DNA of 23,201 bases from Chara braunii (taxonomy: Eukaryota; Streptophyta; Charophyceae; Charales; Characeae), in assembly GCA_003427395.1 (NCBI GenBank), contig BFEA01000659.1, positions 348,670 to 371,870 on the forward strand, written 5' to 3'. Below, piece by piece: positions 1-8,336 of this stretch. How positions within the stretch are numbered: position 1 is the first letter of the stretch; every line of letters starts with the position of its first letter. A program made the position numbers and the translations under genes. The notes below the pieces were generated by a model. The model was not told the DNA's origin. It did no database searches and saw only the letters and a program-made list of their open reading frames with translations.

Positions 1-742
1 AAAAAAAAAAAAAAAAAAAAAAAAAAGAGGCTTTACTAATACTGTTTCTGAATTTCGAACAATGATGCCATGGTGGGCGGCTCTGTCCATCTTTCATTTC
101 GGCGACTACTTGTGCCACGGGGCTCTGGGATCTCATTCTCAACAGGTAGCGTGTTTTGGTTGGATCCTCTAATAATAGTCTAATAGGGCGATTCTTTTTC
201 CTACTTGTCTTGGTCCTGATCATAGTTTCCATACCCATTGTTTTTTTCTTTTCTTTTTTTTTCTTTTTTTTTTTTTCTTTTTTTCTATTGCATCGAATTG
301 GAGTTCTTGGACGGTTGCTGTGCGACAGTGGCTCCTGTACTCTTCTGTTTCTATTACTCTTACCTTCCTTCCTGATGAGTTCTTCGTTGATTGCCACACT
401 GTGTCGTGGTGTTTTCTTGAGCTTACTTGTCATTGATCCTGGGCCCTCCATTTTGTGCATCTCCACGATTACCCATTCTTTCTGCCGGCCTTCCTTTGAT
501 TTGAAGGCCAGTGCTGTTGTTGGTGGAAGTTTGCTTCTCCATGTTCCCCATTTGTCCACCACCCATTTGAAATCATCCTTGAACAGATCTCTCCTGTTGG
601 TCCGAATTGAATCAATTGATACTACTAGTATCGATTCTCCAGCCTCTTTTCTCCGGCTGTGGGTTAAAAATTCTGAAACATCACAAGCAGGACATACTGG
701 TTCCACCCTTAAAAGGTTTTTGGTCTCGTAGGCCAAACCTTT
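1..742 (-). CDS. Unrecognised partial reading frame, open to window edge
   Basis: Read on the minus strand, the frame opens after a TAA at 743-745 and stays free of stops for about 247 codons to position 1, so its 3' end lies outside the window. I do not recognise the product. It has a CPAC pair near residue 18, then a mixed hydrophobic and charged stretch (motifs VVSIDSIRTNRRDLF, FKWVVDKWGTW and KEWVIVEMHK) that looks like a folded domain, then a basic tail with a lysine-rich run encoded by the A/T tract at 241-285. The first methionine is about 105 codons in, so the frame is probably an internal exon or part of a transposon ORF rather than a complete gene. The last codons read poly(T) (1-26 on plus) as phenylalanine, so the true end probably lies before that. 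An ORF1-like nucleic-acid-binding protein of a retroelement is possible but not shown. Confidence 0.4.
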
Positions 743-1029
743 TTACCAGCACGGCCTTAACCGGAGGGTGCAGGGGGCCTAGCTAGGAAGAAAAGTGGTC
801 GTTCAGCAAATCCTCGACTGGGTGGGGTGAGCATGTTGTTGAGAGTGTCACAAGAAGGATGCATCTTCTTTGGGAAGACATGGACAGTTTTCGTTCTGAG
901 GGTGTTAGTTTCAATTGGTTGTACCCATACCGCCTTTTCTGGTCCTGTTTCTGCTGGGGTTTGCTCTCGTCTTTACCTTGAATACAGCGCCGGTCATTAA
1001 AGAGACTTTGGGGATTAAATCACCAGAAG
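743..1029. other. No feature seen
   Basis: About 290 bases of mixed composition. Short frames exist on both strands but none has recognisable motifs. The stretch separates the unrecognised minus-strand frame from the repeat copies that follow. Confidence 0.5.
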
Positions 1030-1110
1030 GTGTCGCATGCAATTTTTTTCGCCTGAAATGGCACGTGCCGCATCGGAGAATAATGACTGGGGAACATATT
1101 GGTGGTTTAA
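1030..1110 (+). repeat. Right end of a TTAA-ended inverted-repeat element
   Basis: The sequence GCCGCAT...AATAATGACTGGGGAACATATTGGTGGTTTAA matches the right end at 1248-1295 and, more weakly, the complement of 10384-10440. It ends in the family terminus GGTGGTTTAA. No left end is visible upstream, so this is a truncated copy. It abuts the next copy and shares the TTAA at 1107-1110. Confidence 0.5.
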
Positions 1111-1295
1111 ACCACCAGTACTTCCGAGGCACGTTTCTCCGGGGCCGAAACCGCCCTGCGCGCCCAGAAAAAAAGTGAATCGGCACAGGCCTCCTTTTGG
1201 CTGGCACTCACAGCCATTTCGCTCCGGAGGCTGAGCCCCGGAAGTTGCAGGCCGCATATTTTATTATTCGGCTGGGAAGTGTGCCGGTGGTTTAA
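1107..1295 (+). mobile_element. Short (189 bp) TTAA-ended element, MITE-like
   Basis: The left end reads TTAAACCACCAGTACTTCC and the complement of the right end reads TTAAACCACCGGCACACTTCC. The inverted termini therefore match over the first ten bases and again around CTTCC. The interior is GC-rich and non-coding and contains GAGCCCCGGAAGTTGCAGG, which recurs in altered form at 20098-20125. The left end overlaps the right end of a neighbouring copy, forming a 24-base near-perfect palindrome at 1097-1120. No target-site duplication is seen (GGT on the left, GCG on the right). It is non-autonomous and its superfamily is unknown. Confidence 0.5.
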
Positions 1296-1311
1296 GCGCT
1301 GGCTTGCGCTT

Positions 1312-1324
1312 GGGGGGGGGGGGG
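1312..1324 (+). repeat. G13 homopolymer
   Basis: A run of 13 G directly after the element ending at 1295, followed by a pyrimidine-rich stretch (1330-1440) without coding signs. Run length may be unreliable in the assembly. Confidence 0.8.
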
Positions 1325-1905
1325 TTGCCTACCTAACTTTCTTCTCTCGTGTGCTTTCTCATCTGCTTTCCTCACTTTTCCTGCCTCTCCCTATCACCTT
1401 ACTCCTTGCTTCCCCCTGATTCTCCTGAGTTTGTTTGATGCAGAGGTGAGCATTTTGTTTTGGAATTGCCACTTCACCCAACCCGCCCAAAGTTTTCATG
1501 GTACTGGCGGCCCTCGTTAAAATAAAATAAAAGAAGTTTTAAGGTGATCCAGCTCACTCATGTTTCTTTTCTAAATTCGCCCCCAGGACCTGATCCACCT
1601 GCCACCCGTAAAAAACCTTCACCTGGACCCACCTGCACCCACAAGAAAAGCGTCACCCGCCCGCACCCAGCACCTAATTGCTTTTCACCCGCACCGCCCA
1701 AGCCCAACCTAACACATACACATAATACGACATTGCGCCGTTACCTCACATCATAAACCAAATCGATGAGGTGACGACGCGAAAAAATGAGATCAGGTGA
1801 CGACGCAAAAAAAAAAAACTCAAGTCCCCTGATCCAAATCGAGGAGCCAACCTTGCCGCCTCATGTGGGTAAGTTCGCTCCACGTTCTTTTAACAGGAGC
1901 AAAAT
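1325..1905. other. No gene; short repeats only
   Basis: The stretch is pyrimidine-rich and then C/A-rich. The block AGGTGACGACGC plus an A run occurs twice, 26 bases apart (1769 and 1795). No recognisable protein is encoded on either strand. Confidence 0.5.
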
Positions 1906-2028
1906 CTCCCAACAGTCCAGTTGTCAGTGGCCCACCGCGACATGTTTTGAAGGTGGGTCCCACTATGCGACTAGTGGCTGGACCGCAATGTTGCATGGTA
2001 ACTGCGCTCCCAACAGTCCAGTTGTCAG
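1906..2028 (+). repeat. 22-bp direct repeats 101 bp apart
   Basis: Positions 1906-1927 and 2007-2028 are identical (core CCCAACAGTCCAGTTGTCAG). They bracket 79 bases containing GTGGGTCCCACTATGCGACT. Recognisable LINE homology begins right after the second copy. This is either a local tandem duplication or a target-site duplication around a small insertion; the sequence alone does not decide. Confidence 0.65.
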
Positions 2029-3851
2029 GCTTAGAAGAGCGCTCACTACCTATTTGTGGAAAAACAAAACAGACTCTTATTGTTGCATGAAGAGAGAGAG
2101 CTGCGACATCCTCACCCAACCAAGAGTCAAAGGGGGTCTTGGGATTCTTGACCCGGAAGGGGAGAGCGAAGCCTTGATTTTCAAGCTATTGGTCAGATTG
2201 CTGTTAGGAAATGATATATCGTGGAGACCTCTGGCCTGCATACAAATAGCCAACTTGGTCCCGCTGTCGCTGGGTCCGAATGGAGTGCACCCGCTCCAAT
2301 GGCTGACCAACAACCATCGGACGATCCCGAGCCCGAGTCAGCATGCACGTGCGGGGACCCCTATGGCACAAGCTGTCAGACGAGATATCACGAATGATCC
2401 CTTATGGCCCTGCATGATCAAACTTTGAAGGAAAAGGGGCCCTACACAAAACGCCCGCCAAACAAATGGGAAACAGTTTGGGGACAACCGCTGTTTTGGT
2501 AATCCCCACATCCAAAACCACGTAGGTAACCCTTTTGTGCGCACTACTAACTCGCATTGGCTAATCTTGGCAAAAAATGGGATTTTTACTGTCGGGGACC
2601 TATGGGACTCGAGAGCGAATAACTGGGTTACACCACAGCAGCTGCACGCCAGACTGAAGCATGTGAAGAAAGTGGATGACAAACTCTACCAGTTAGGGGA
2701 GGCCCTGCCTCTGGCCTGGCTGGGAGTCCTTACATCAGGTCCCAAGATACAACAGCAGGACTGGGTGGTAAGATATGCTGACCTCCCTCGCCCGCCCGCC
2801 CACTGTGTACAAAGTGCAAAGGAACAACAATGGTAGATGTACACTGGAAGCCTATGACCCCACTCTGCCTGGGGCTCGCCTCTCTAAACTCCTCAGGAAT
2901 GAGGACCTGGATACTACTGAAGGGTGGGGAGGCCTGATGATTGTTAGGGTGGTTGGGGACCAGGACAATGGCTACTGTGCATACGAACCCACATCTCCAG
3001 TAGCCAGGCTACCATTTGACGCAGACGAATGGGAATGGCCCGGCCCAAAGCCCATGCATCTGTGGGACTATACAGTCTAAAGGGGATACAAGCTATCCCA
3101 CCCAGACCTGCCAATTGACCACAGACTGCTCGAGAGATGGGAGTGGGACTCGCCTGTGGACTCGTGCCTTATGCTGAACAGCCTGAACCTATCCTGGGCC
3201 ACATACTCTAAAATTATGCTCACGAACCTTAGGTCACTGCAATGGCAGATCTTGCATCGCTGCCTCCCTACATCAGACTGGCTCGTGTCAAGAACGGACC
3301 TTGAGCAGAAAGGTCTGCTATCCCCCATCTGCACCTACTGTTGTAGGACCACGCAGCCGGCCAGAGCAACATTGGAACATTGCCTGCTGGCCTGCCTGAT
3401 GGTTGCCCAGACATGGAGCTGGTGGTATGTGGCGTTTCATGCCCTGACTGGTTTCTGCATCCCGTGGGACATAGTCCTCCTCCTACTCAGCAAAAACCAG
3501 CATCTGACGAAACAATGGACCCCTTTCGCCAACAACCTCTTCGCCTATACGAGGCTGCAGGTGCTAATGCTGGCCTGGAGAGCGAGGTGCTCCTTCGAGA
3601 GAAAAGACCACCAGTTTGGACTACAGCAGGCACAACAGGAGATGGAAGAAGTGATTAGATCCCGTACTCATGAAGCCTGGAAGGCAATGTAGTGGGACTA
3701 TCTACAGGAGAAAGACCCCACGGTCAGACAAGCTCTCCGAGAATCCTACCTCCAAATATGGCAGGACCCCAATCAAACCTTCTCTGAAATAGGGGAGGGG
3801 ATCAGCATACACTGGAAACCCTGGAGAGCAAAAGAGCCCGAATGGCAATGA
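2029..3851 (+). pseudogene. LINE copy 1: C-terminal half of a reverse-transcriptase ORF, decayed
   Basis: This encodes the part of a non-LTR retrotransposon polyprotein that lies after the RT palm. Visible in order are: TTYLWKNKTDSY (2047), the conserved KGGLGILDPEGES block (2130-2165), GNPHIQ...GNPFVRTT and GIFTVGDLWDSR (2500-2620), then SLQWQILHRCLPTSDWL (3231 on) with a following CTYC...LEHCLLAC zinc-finger-like region typical of the domain after LINE RTs. The frame is broken by TGA at 2426, a frame change between 2780 and 2834, TAA at 3078 and TAG at 3690. Reading through the TAG continues for 53 codons to a plausible natural TGA at 3849-3851. The catalytic RT motifs are missing because the copy is 5'-truncated, so it cannot be active. 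It shares blocks with copies 2 and 3. Confidence 0.85.
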
Positions 3852-4489
3852 AGACCATTGGGAGATTTCCAAGCCCCTTACTTCCAAACCAACTTCGTGC
3901 TGATCTCGACCCCTCCGAACTAACTCTGAATCCCGTGTCAAGCAAAGCCTCCCCCATTCCCTCCCCCCTCCCTCCCCCCCGTTCCCCTCCCTCTCATCTT
4001 CCCTCCCCTCTCATCCACACACCGCTGCCTGAGTGGACAACAGCCGCTCCGGGATCAACAGATACAGAAGGACAAGGATGATGCCGAGCAGAGCAGGCAA
4101 AGACAAAGGGGGGAGATCTGTACAACAAGAGGTGGGGGGGGGAGAACGGAACGTGCGGCTGTCCACGAATGGGACCAGGCTTCAGCAACACTTGATCAGA
4201 CACCTACGATAAAAAACAGGCTGGTGATTGACTTCTGTATACTCTCACTTACTATAGGCTGTCATGTAGAAAGTAACTCCGACTGTTGAGTAGGTCTACC
4301 TGCCAAAAATTCATAGGTGAGCCTGGCAGAATACTGTTTATACAAATGCATGTCCGTTCTTCTAGCAGCAGTCACGATACCGATGCATACCATCCCTCAC
4401 TAGGAGTTGTCACGGAGGCAAGCAGCTCAGTCTTCTGGATACTTCTTCCTCCCCACATTTCAATTTTAGCAGGCGAGATTGCTGTCATT
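3852..4489. other. Probable LINE 3' flank, no gene
   Basis: After the LINE stop there is a strongly pyrimidine-rich run (3945-4020) and a G-run around 4131. No poly(A) tail marks a clear LINE end, and no protein-like frame is seen. Part of this is probably the LINE 3' untranslated region. Confidence 0.4.
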
Positions 4490-4641
4490 CACAATTGCAT
4501 ATATGTAACACAAACATCTACAATGTTCTGGGATGCTGGACCCGATTTCCACCAGGTGCCGCTCCCCACCAATAGATGGAGCCTCCCCAGGGGTGCTAGT
4601 GGTGCCTGCTCTTATCAGCACCCCTAGCTCCCGCTCGGGTG

Positions 4642-4684
<43 letters not shown>
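4490..4684 (+). mobile_element. SINE family 1, copy a, with A38 tail
   Basis: The body contains GGGATGCTGGACCCGATTTCC (4529-4549), then GTGCCGCTCCCCACCAATAGATGGAGCC, a GGTGCTAGTGGTGCCTGC block and a 38-base A run at 4647-4684. The same blocks recur in the same order at 7665-7830 and 11565-11660 on minus and at 13057-13191 on plus. GGACCCGATTTCC resembles a Pol III B box. Upstream, CACAATTGCATATA lines up with the A-box region of the copy at 13064. The 5' limit is uncertain and no target-site duplication was found. Confidence 0.7.
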
Positions 4685-4686
<2 letters not shown>

Positions 4687-5204
4687 TGAGCAGACTCAGC
4701 AAAGTGTTTTTTTTTTTTTTTGGTTGGAAAAAGGAAGAATTCAATTATAAGCTGGGAAATGGTTCCAGCATCCCTCACATCATTAGCTCCGGCCTCCGCG
4801 GATGAGCCGGGCTCTTCGGCCAGGCTTAATCCCAACCGCAGCAGAGAGCAACACGTTGGCTATTTATAAACACATCATGTCGTCACCACATTGTCAACCC
4901 TTTCTTTTTTTTTTTCTTTTTTTTTGTCAACCCTTTCTTGTTCTGTAGCAATGTGTACATTTCTTCCTTCTTCCTCTCTACTGGCCACAACCCTCGACAA
5001 CATCTTCAACCATCTCCAATTGACTACAATTAAATTCAAGGAATTACCTCTCTACCAGCTATTGTCAACAACTGTGTAAAGCTACCCACAACTGTCCACA
5101 CTTTATCTACAGGTATGAACAACTACCTACAGATACCTACAGTAACCTGCAAATACCTGCGTCTATCATTGTTCATCTACGTGTCTATATCATCAAAAGG
5201 AAGA
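4685..5204. other. No gene; T-runs and short repeats
   Basis: Contains T15 near 4707 and T-rich blocks around 4900-4925. TTGTCAACCCTTTCTT occurs twice (about 4892 and 4926). A stretch at 5105-5165 is made of variants of ACCTAC/ACCTGC. No coding signal is seen. Confidence 0.5.
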
Positions 5205-5713
5205 GCTTTCACTGCTCATCAAAGTGCTGCCTCTGATGCCATAAACCGGCGAGGGCCGGGGCAAGTTCAGGAAATGGTCTCCAGTTTGCGTTACACACAT
5301 CCCAAAGATCTGCAAGAGTCCCTATGCCACGCGGCATCCAAGCATCACCAAACACTTCCGGTCCAAAAAAAAAGGCAAAAGGCATACCATCCTGTGAGAG
5401 GATGCGAGGATTGTCAAACAGCGGTTGTGTCAATATCCGCTCCACTGCCAACGGCGGCTCTTGCAATTGCAAGACCACCGGGAGCCATGCTTTGATTATA
5501 CCCGCCCAAATCCCTTCTGCCATCCGTTTCCTCAAAAAATAAGCTGGGAAGAAGATTGAATTGAATGGGCCACAGATATTTGGCATTGTCCCAATTCCTA
5601 TGTTCATAGATCGCAAATTCGTTCAACTGCCTCGAAGCTTCGAATGGGGCCTGCCATCACCGCCCATGGGACCCATCTCCCAGTGGCCAGCAACGCAGCC
5701 ACTTGAAGTTCCG
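5205..5713 (-). pseudogene. LINE copy 2, downstream segment
   Basis: The minus strand encodes LLATGRWVPW followed by LTQPLFDNPRILSQDGMPF and RGIGTLADLWDVCNANW. These correspond to NPHIQ...GNPF and GIFTVGDLWDSRANNW of LINE copy 1. The frame shifts and has stops before the ORF part at 5209-5616, so it is decayed. It is the continuation of the LINE at 5813-5915 beyond a 99-bp MITE. Homology fades at about 5205 before the zinc-finger-like domain, so the copy is 3'-truncated. Confidence 0.75.
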
Positions 5714-5812
5714 GGGGCAAGGTCCCACTTGGGCAAATGAGGAGATTTCGGCCGTTGATCTTTGCTATCTACGGTCAGGATCTCTTAATTCGTGCAAGTG
5801 GGACCTAGCCCC
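5714..5812. mobile_element. 99-bp MITE inserted in LINE copy 2
   Basis: The ends are inverted: GGGGCAAGGTCCCACTTG at the left and, on the complement of the right end, GGGGCTAGGTCCCACTTG, 17 of 18 identical. The arms continue to pair imperfectly toward the middle (GAGGAGAT against AAGAGAT, and GATC...GATC), so the whole unit can fold back. It interrupts the conserved LDP block of the LINE, so the host sequence before insertion can be inferred from LINE copy 1. Only one to four bases of flank could be duplicated, because the flank (CCGGG) is itself G/C-rich. The ends share GTCCCACTTGCA with the elements at 19368 and 22558. Confidence 0.75.
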
Positions 5813-5915
5813 GGGTCTAACATTGCCAAGCCACTATTCCTTTTGGTTTGAGTTAATACTCCCATGCAACTTTAGGCAGGAAGCTATCTTCGTTCATTTT
5901 TCATTTCCATAAGTA
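5813..5915 (-). pseudogene. LINE copy 2, middle segment
   Basis: The minus strand reads YLWK, then MNEDSFLPKVAWEY, then (after a frame change) GLAMLDPG. This is the standard LINE pattern of a YLW box, KVAW, and a GGLGxLDP block. It sits between the two inserted elements. It has internal stops (a TGA after YLWK and a TAA after KVAWEY) and a frameshift before the LDP block. Confidence 0.75.
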
Positions 5916-6057
5916 TTAACCCACCAGTACACGGCCTCAGCCTTGCAGCAAAATAACTTGTCGCCGCAAGAAGCAGGGCTCGGGGCAGGGTCGGAGGGTC
6001 GAAGGTTTTCGAATTTTTGGGCGCATCTCAAATCCGTACGCCCCAAAGGAAAAAAAA

Positions 6058-6330
6058 GCTTTTGGCCGTGATTGCAGTTGGATACACTTTTTGGAGTACT
6101 CGTGCGAGTTTGCCCTCGGTGAGGACATTTCAGCAGAACGTAGAACACGGGGAGCTGTCGGACTCTCAAAAAAAGAAAAAAAAAAAACAAAAGCCTTTGG
6201 CCATGATTGCAGTGGGATACACTTTTTGGAGTACTCGTGCGAGTTTGCCCTCCGTGAGGGCACTTCAGCAGAACGTAGAACACGGGGAGAGGACTGTCGG
6301 AATCTCAAAAAAAAGAAAAAAGAAAAAAAA
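6058..6330 (+). repeat. Two 135-bp tandem units inside the inverted-repeat element
   Basis: Units at 6058-6192 and 6193-6330 share GGATACACTTTTTGGAGTAC, GTGCGAGTTTGCCCTC, CAGCAGAACGTAGAACACGG and an A-rich end. A degenerate third unit begins at 6751 (CCTTTGGCCGTGA) and also runs into an A-rich stretch. The apparent long frames here exist because the unit length is a multiple of three. I see no known domain in them. Confidence 0.85.
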
Positions 6331-6359
6331 GCCAACAACAGTTTGGGCCTCGACACACC

Positions 6360-6385
6360 ACTCTTGAAAACTCTTTTTCAAGAGT
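6360..6385. repeat. 11-bp-stem hairpin, loop CTCT
   Basis: ACTCTTGAAAA at 6360-6370 is the exact complement of TTTTCAAGAGT at 6375-6385, with a four-base loop. It belongs to a cluster of the same motif in the inverted-repeat element. Confidence 0.85.
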
Positions 6386-6441
6386 TGGTGCATCGCCACA
6401 CAGCCTCTCGAAACTTGGGGCAGTCAAGGGCTGTCAGAGCA

Positions 6442-6464
6442 GCTCTTGAAACCCTTTCAAGAGC
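6442..6464. repeat. 10-bp-stem hairpin, loop CCC
   Basis: GCTCTTGAAA at 6442-6451 pairs perfectly with TTTCAAGAGC at 6455-6464 around a three-base loop. It is followed at once by a variant, GCTCTCGAAAG. Other single copies of the motif lie near 6404, 6524, 6553, 6644, 6674, 6690 and 6708. Confidence 0.85.
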
Positions 6465-7179
6465 AGCTCTCGAAAGATGGGAAACCCCAGCCTGCAACTC
6501 GTGCGTTTTCAAGCGTCCTCGGCCGAACCCTTGAGGGACTTTCGATTTTCGAGAGTTGTCAGGCCGTTATCCTGACGCCATTCGGAAAAAACAAAGCTGT
6601 CCGGCTGTCGTTTTTCATCGGTTGTCCAACATCATCGCCCTTTCGAGAGTGCTGTGTCGCGAGGGGCCGGAAACTCTTGAAAACCCAACTCTTGAGAACG
6701 TCTGACAGCTCTTGAAAAAATTCCCCGTTTCAAAAGTGGTGTGGCGAGGCCCTTTGGCCGTGAAAGTGGTTGGATGCATTTCGACGTGGCTAGTGTGAGT
6801 ATGCCCCCACCCAGGGCGTTTTGAGCAAGAGGAATATGCGCTGCCTTGCTGGCAGGGCCAGGAAGAAAAAAAACAAAACGAGAAAAAAAAGGAGAAACAG
6901 CAACTTTTCCCTCTCCTCATAATAGTGGTCAGATGCATTCAGGAAAGTGATCATTTGCTTATGGCCTCCATGTCGTCCTTTCACGACATCATTGCTCTCT
7001 GGCATGTTTGTTCGTTTCTTTCGTTTTCTCTTCTTTTTTCGGTTCAGGCAGACATGCAGCACCAGTGCCACTTCCGAAATTCCCACTGCAGGCACCCTCA
7101 CGCAGAAGGCTCCGACAATAGTGGCGCGCAGTGGGCATGTAGGGTCGGGATTTTAGGTGCGGGTGTACTGGTGGTTTAA

Positions 7180-7664
7180 GTAGTGAGTCAGCAGGTTACA
7201 TATCGTCCGAAGGGACGCAGAATCCAACTGGAATATGGCTCTGTGGTACCAACTTGTTGATAAAACAGAGTTATTTATAACAAGCACACGATCGAACAGA
7301 CTAACTCCTTTATGTCTTATCCACAGTTGTAGTGCTGTCCTCACCGCTACCAAGGCCTGAGAAGAATCTGTCATAAGTCGCAGAGTAAAAGACATGATGT
7401 GACCCAGTAAGCGGTCTTGCTGTGCAGGGAAGACCACCCTGAGTTCCCAATCAGGAGGAGGAACCCCCGGCGGAATGAGCACGGAAGACTTAGACGAATT
7501 TACTGCAGCCTGAAATATCTGACAGAAAAGTTCTACTGTATGCTTTAATGCCTGGACCACATGATCAGACATAGGTGTCACTGCAACTGAATCATCCACA
7601 AACGCCTCAGATTTGAGGGCTTGTCCTGGAGGAAGCAAAAATCCTGGTATGAGAGGGTTAGTCC
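7180..7664 (-). pseudogene. LINE copy 2, reverse-transcriptase palm segment
   Basis: The minus strand encodes the C-terminal palm of a non-LTR reverse transcriptase. PPGQALKSEAFVDDSVAV holds the catalytic double aspartate. NSSKSSVL follows, as the KS motif does in LINEs, then a LLGH block (YLG equivalent), then FDRVLVINNSVLSTSWY, the usual VINxxxLSxxWY pattern, and finally LLTHY. It is open for about 160 codons. The box reads FVDD rather than the usual FADD or YADD. At its 5' end it abuts the poly(A) tail of a SINE (7665), and at its 3' end the inverted-repeat element begins in the middle of the YLW motif. RT motifs upstream of the catalytic box are missing, so this is a remnant. Confidence 0.9.
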
Positions 7665-7830
7665 TTTTTTTTTTTTTTTTTTTTTTTTCCCCAAGAGGAC
7701 TGAGTAGAACCTAATAGACGGGGTGATACCAGCAGCCCCCCCTACTAGGATCCATCCAGGTCACTCCATCTATTGGTGGGGAGCAGCACCTGCTGGAAGA
7801 CGGGTCCACCATCCTTTTTTGTACGAAGAT
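7665..7830 (-). mobile_element. SINE family 1, copy b, with A24 tail
   Basis: On the minus strand: GGTGGACCCGTCTTCCAGCA, then GGTGCTGCTCCCCACC, AATAGATGGAGTGACC and a tail of 24 A (plus-strand T at 7665-7688). The order matches copy a at 4490-4684. The tail abuts LINE copy 2 directly. The 5' part upstream of the B-box-like block is diverged, so that limit is approximate. Confidence 0.7.
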
Positions 7831-8159
7831 GTTTGGGACAAAACGAAAGGATTCCTATGCCTGTGTACCCTCTTGACTCCAGAGGGGTTGCCAGCTCTTA
7901 CCTATACTTCCTAGTTCTAACTCATCTTTTTCAATACATGAAATTGATCGGGCCCGCCAGCATTGATTACCCCAGAGTTTTGGGGGATTGACTGAGCGGG
8001 TAAGGAGTACGTTAACTGAGATGCCTCTTCAGCCCAGCTGTTGGGCGCCTGATTCTACTTGCTATTGATAGCATCTCCAGTTTGGGTTATACTGAATTTT
8101 CTCCGATAAACTGTTCATGAAGATACTTGGATGGTGTTGAGGCTGGCTGCAGTCATCTT
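7831..8159. other. No clear gene
   Basis: This may hold the degraded 5' part of the SINE and further LINE sequence, but I could not align either with confidence. TGACTGAGCGGGTAAGG near 7989 resembles a tRNA D-arm, without a convincing partner. Confidence 0.4.
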
Positions 8160-8239
8160 TTTTTTTTTTTAAACGGGCCCAGTGCCCAAGGCTGATATTA
8201 CCAAAGAACATATCGAGGCCGGGGTCCTCACAGTCTACC
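8160..8239 (-). mobile_element. SINE family 2, short copy with 8-bp target-site duplication
   Basis: On the minus strand the unit starts GGTAGACTGTGAGGACCCCG and runs through CCTCGATATGTTC and CTTGGGCACTGGGCCCG to a poly(A) tail. GTCATCTT flanks both sides on plus (8152-8159 and 8240-8247), the mark of target-primed insertion. A second copy lies at 16505-16602 with the same start and the same end. The body is only about 65 bases, short even for a SINE. Confidence 0.8.
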
Positions 8240-8336
8240 GTCATCTTCTTCCTTGCCATTCTTTTAATCCTTGATTCTTTAGGGCCTTAAATCCTGCACA
8301 CTTCAATTGCCTGCTCCTTGAGTGCCATACATTCTT

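Larger units (their letters stand above)
5916..7179. mobile_element. 1264-bp non-autonomous inverted-repeat element in LINE copy 2
   Basis: The left end reads TTAACCCACCAGTACAC and the complement of the right end reads TTAAACCACCAGTACAC, 16 of 17 identical. GTA flanks both ends (5913-5915 and 7180-7182). Removing the element and one GTA restores an unbroken LLTHYLWK reading of the LINE, which matches ALTTYLWK of copy 1. TAAGTA is a possible longer duplication, since it overlaps the TTAA end. The interior has no transposase-like frame. It carries two 135-bp tandem units (6058-6330), a third degenerate unit near 6751-6875, and several CTCTTGAAA/TTTCAAGAG hairpins (6360-6720). The superfamily is not assigned: a 3-bp duplication argues against a piggyBac-type TTAA duplication. 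Confidence 0.8.

Noticed and set aside
156-731. Plus-strand 191-codon frame with a phenylalanine-rich, membrane-like start
   Set aside because: The hydrophobic run comes from a T-rich tract. The opposite strand gives the more protein-like reading.
5894-6534. Frames of 116-147 codons on both strands
   Set aside because: They are made by the 135-bp tandem repeat, whose period is a multiple of three, inside a non-coding transposable element.
5916-7179. piggyBac assignment from the TTAA ends
   Set aside because: TTAA lies inside the inverted ends, and removing the element to leave a single TTAA does not restore the LINE frame, whereas removing TTAA...TTAA plus GTA does.
7985-8055. tRNA-like TGACTGAGCGGG start
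   Set aside because: No acceptor pairing and no convincing B box, so at best a decayed fragment.
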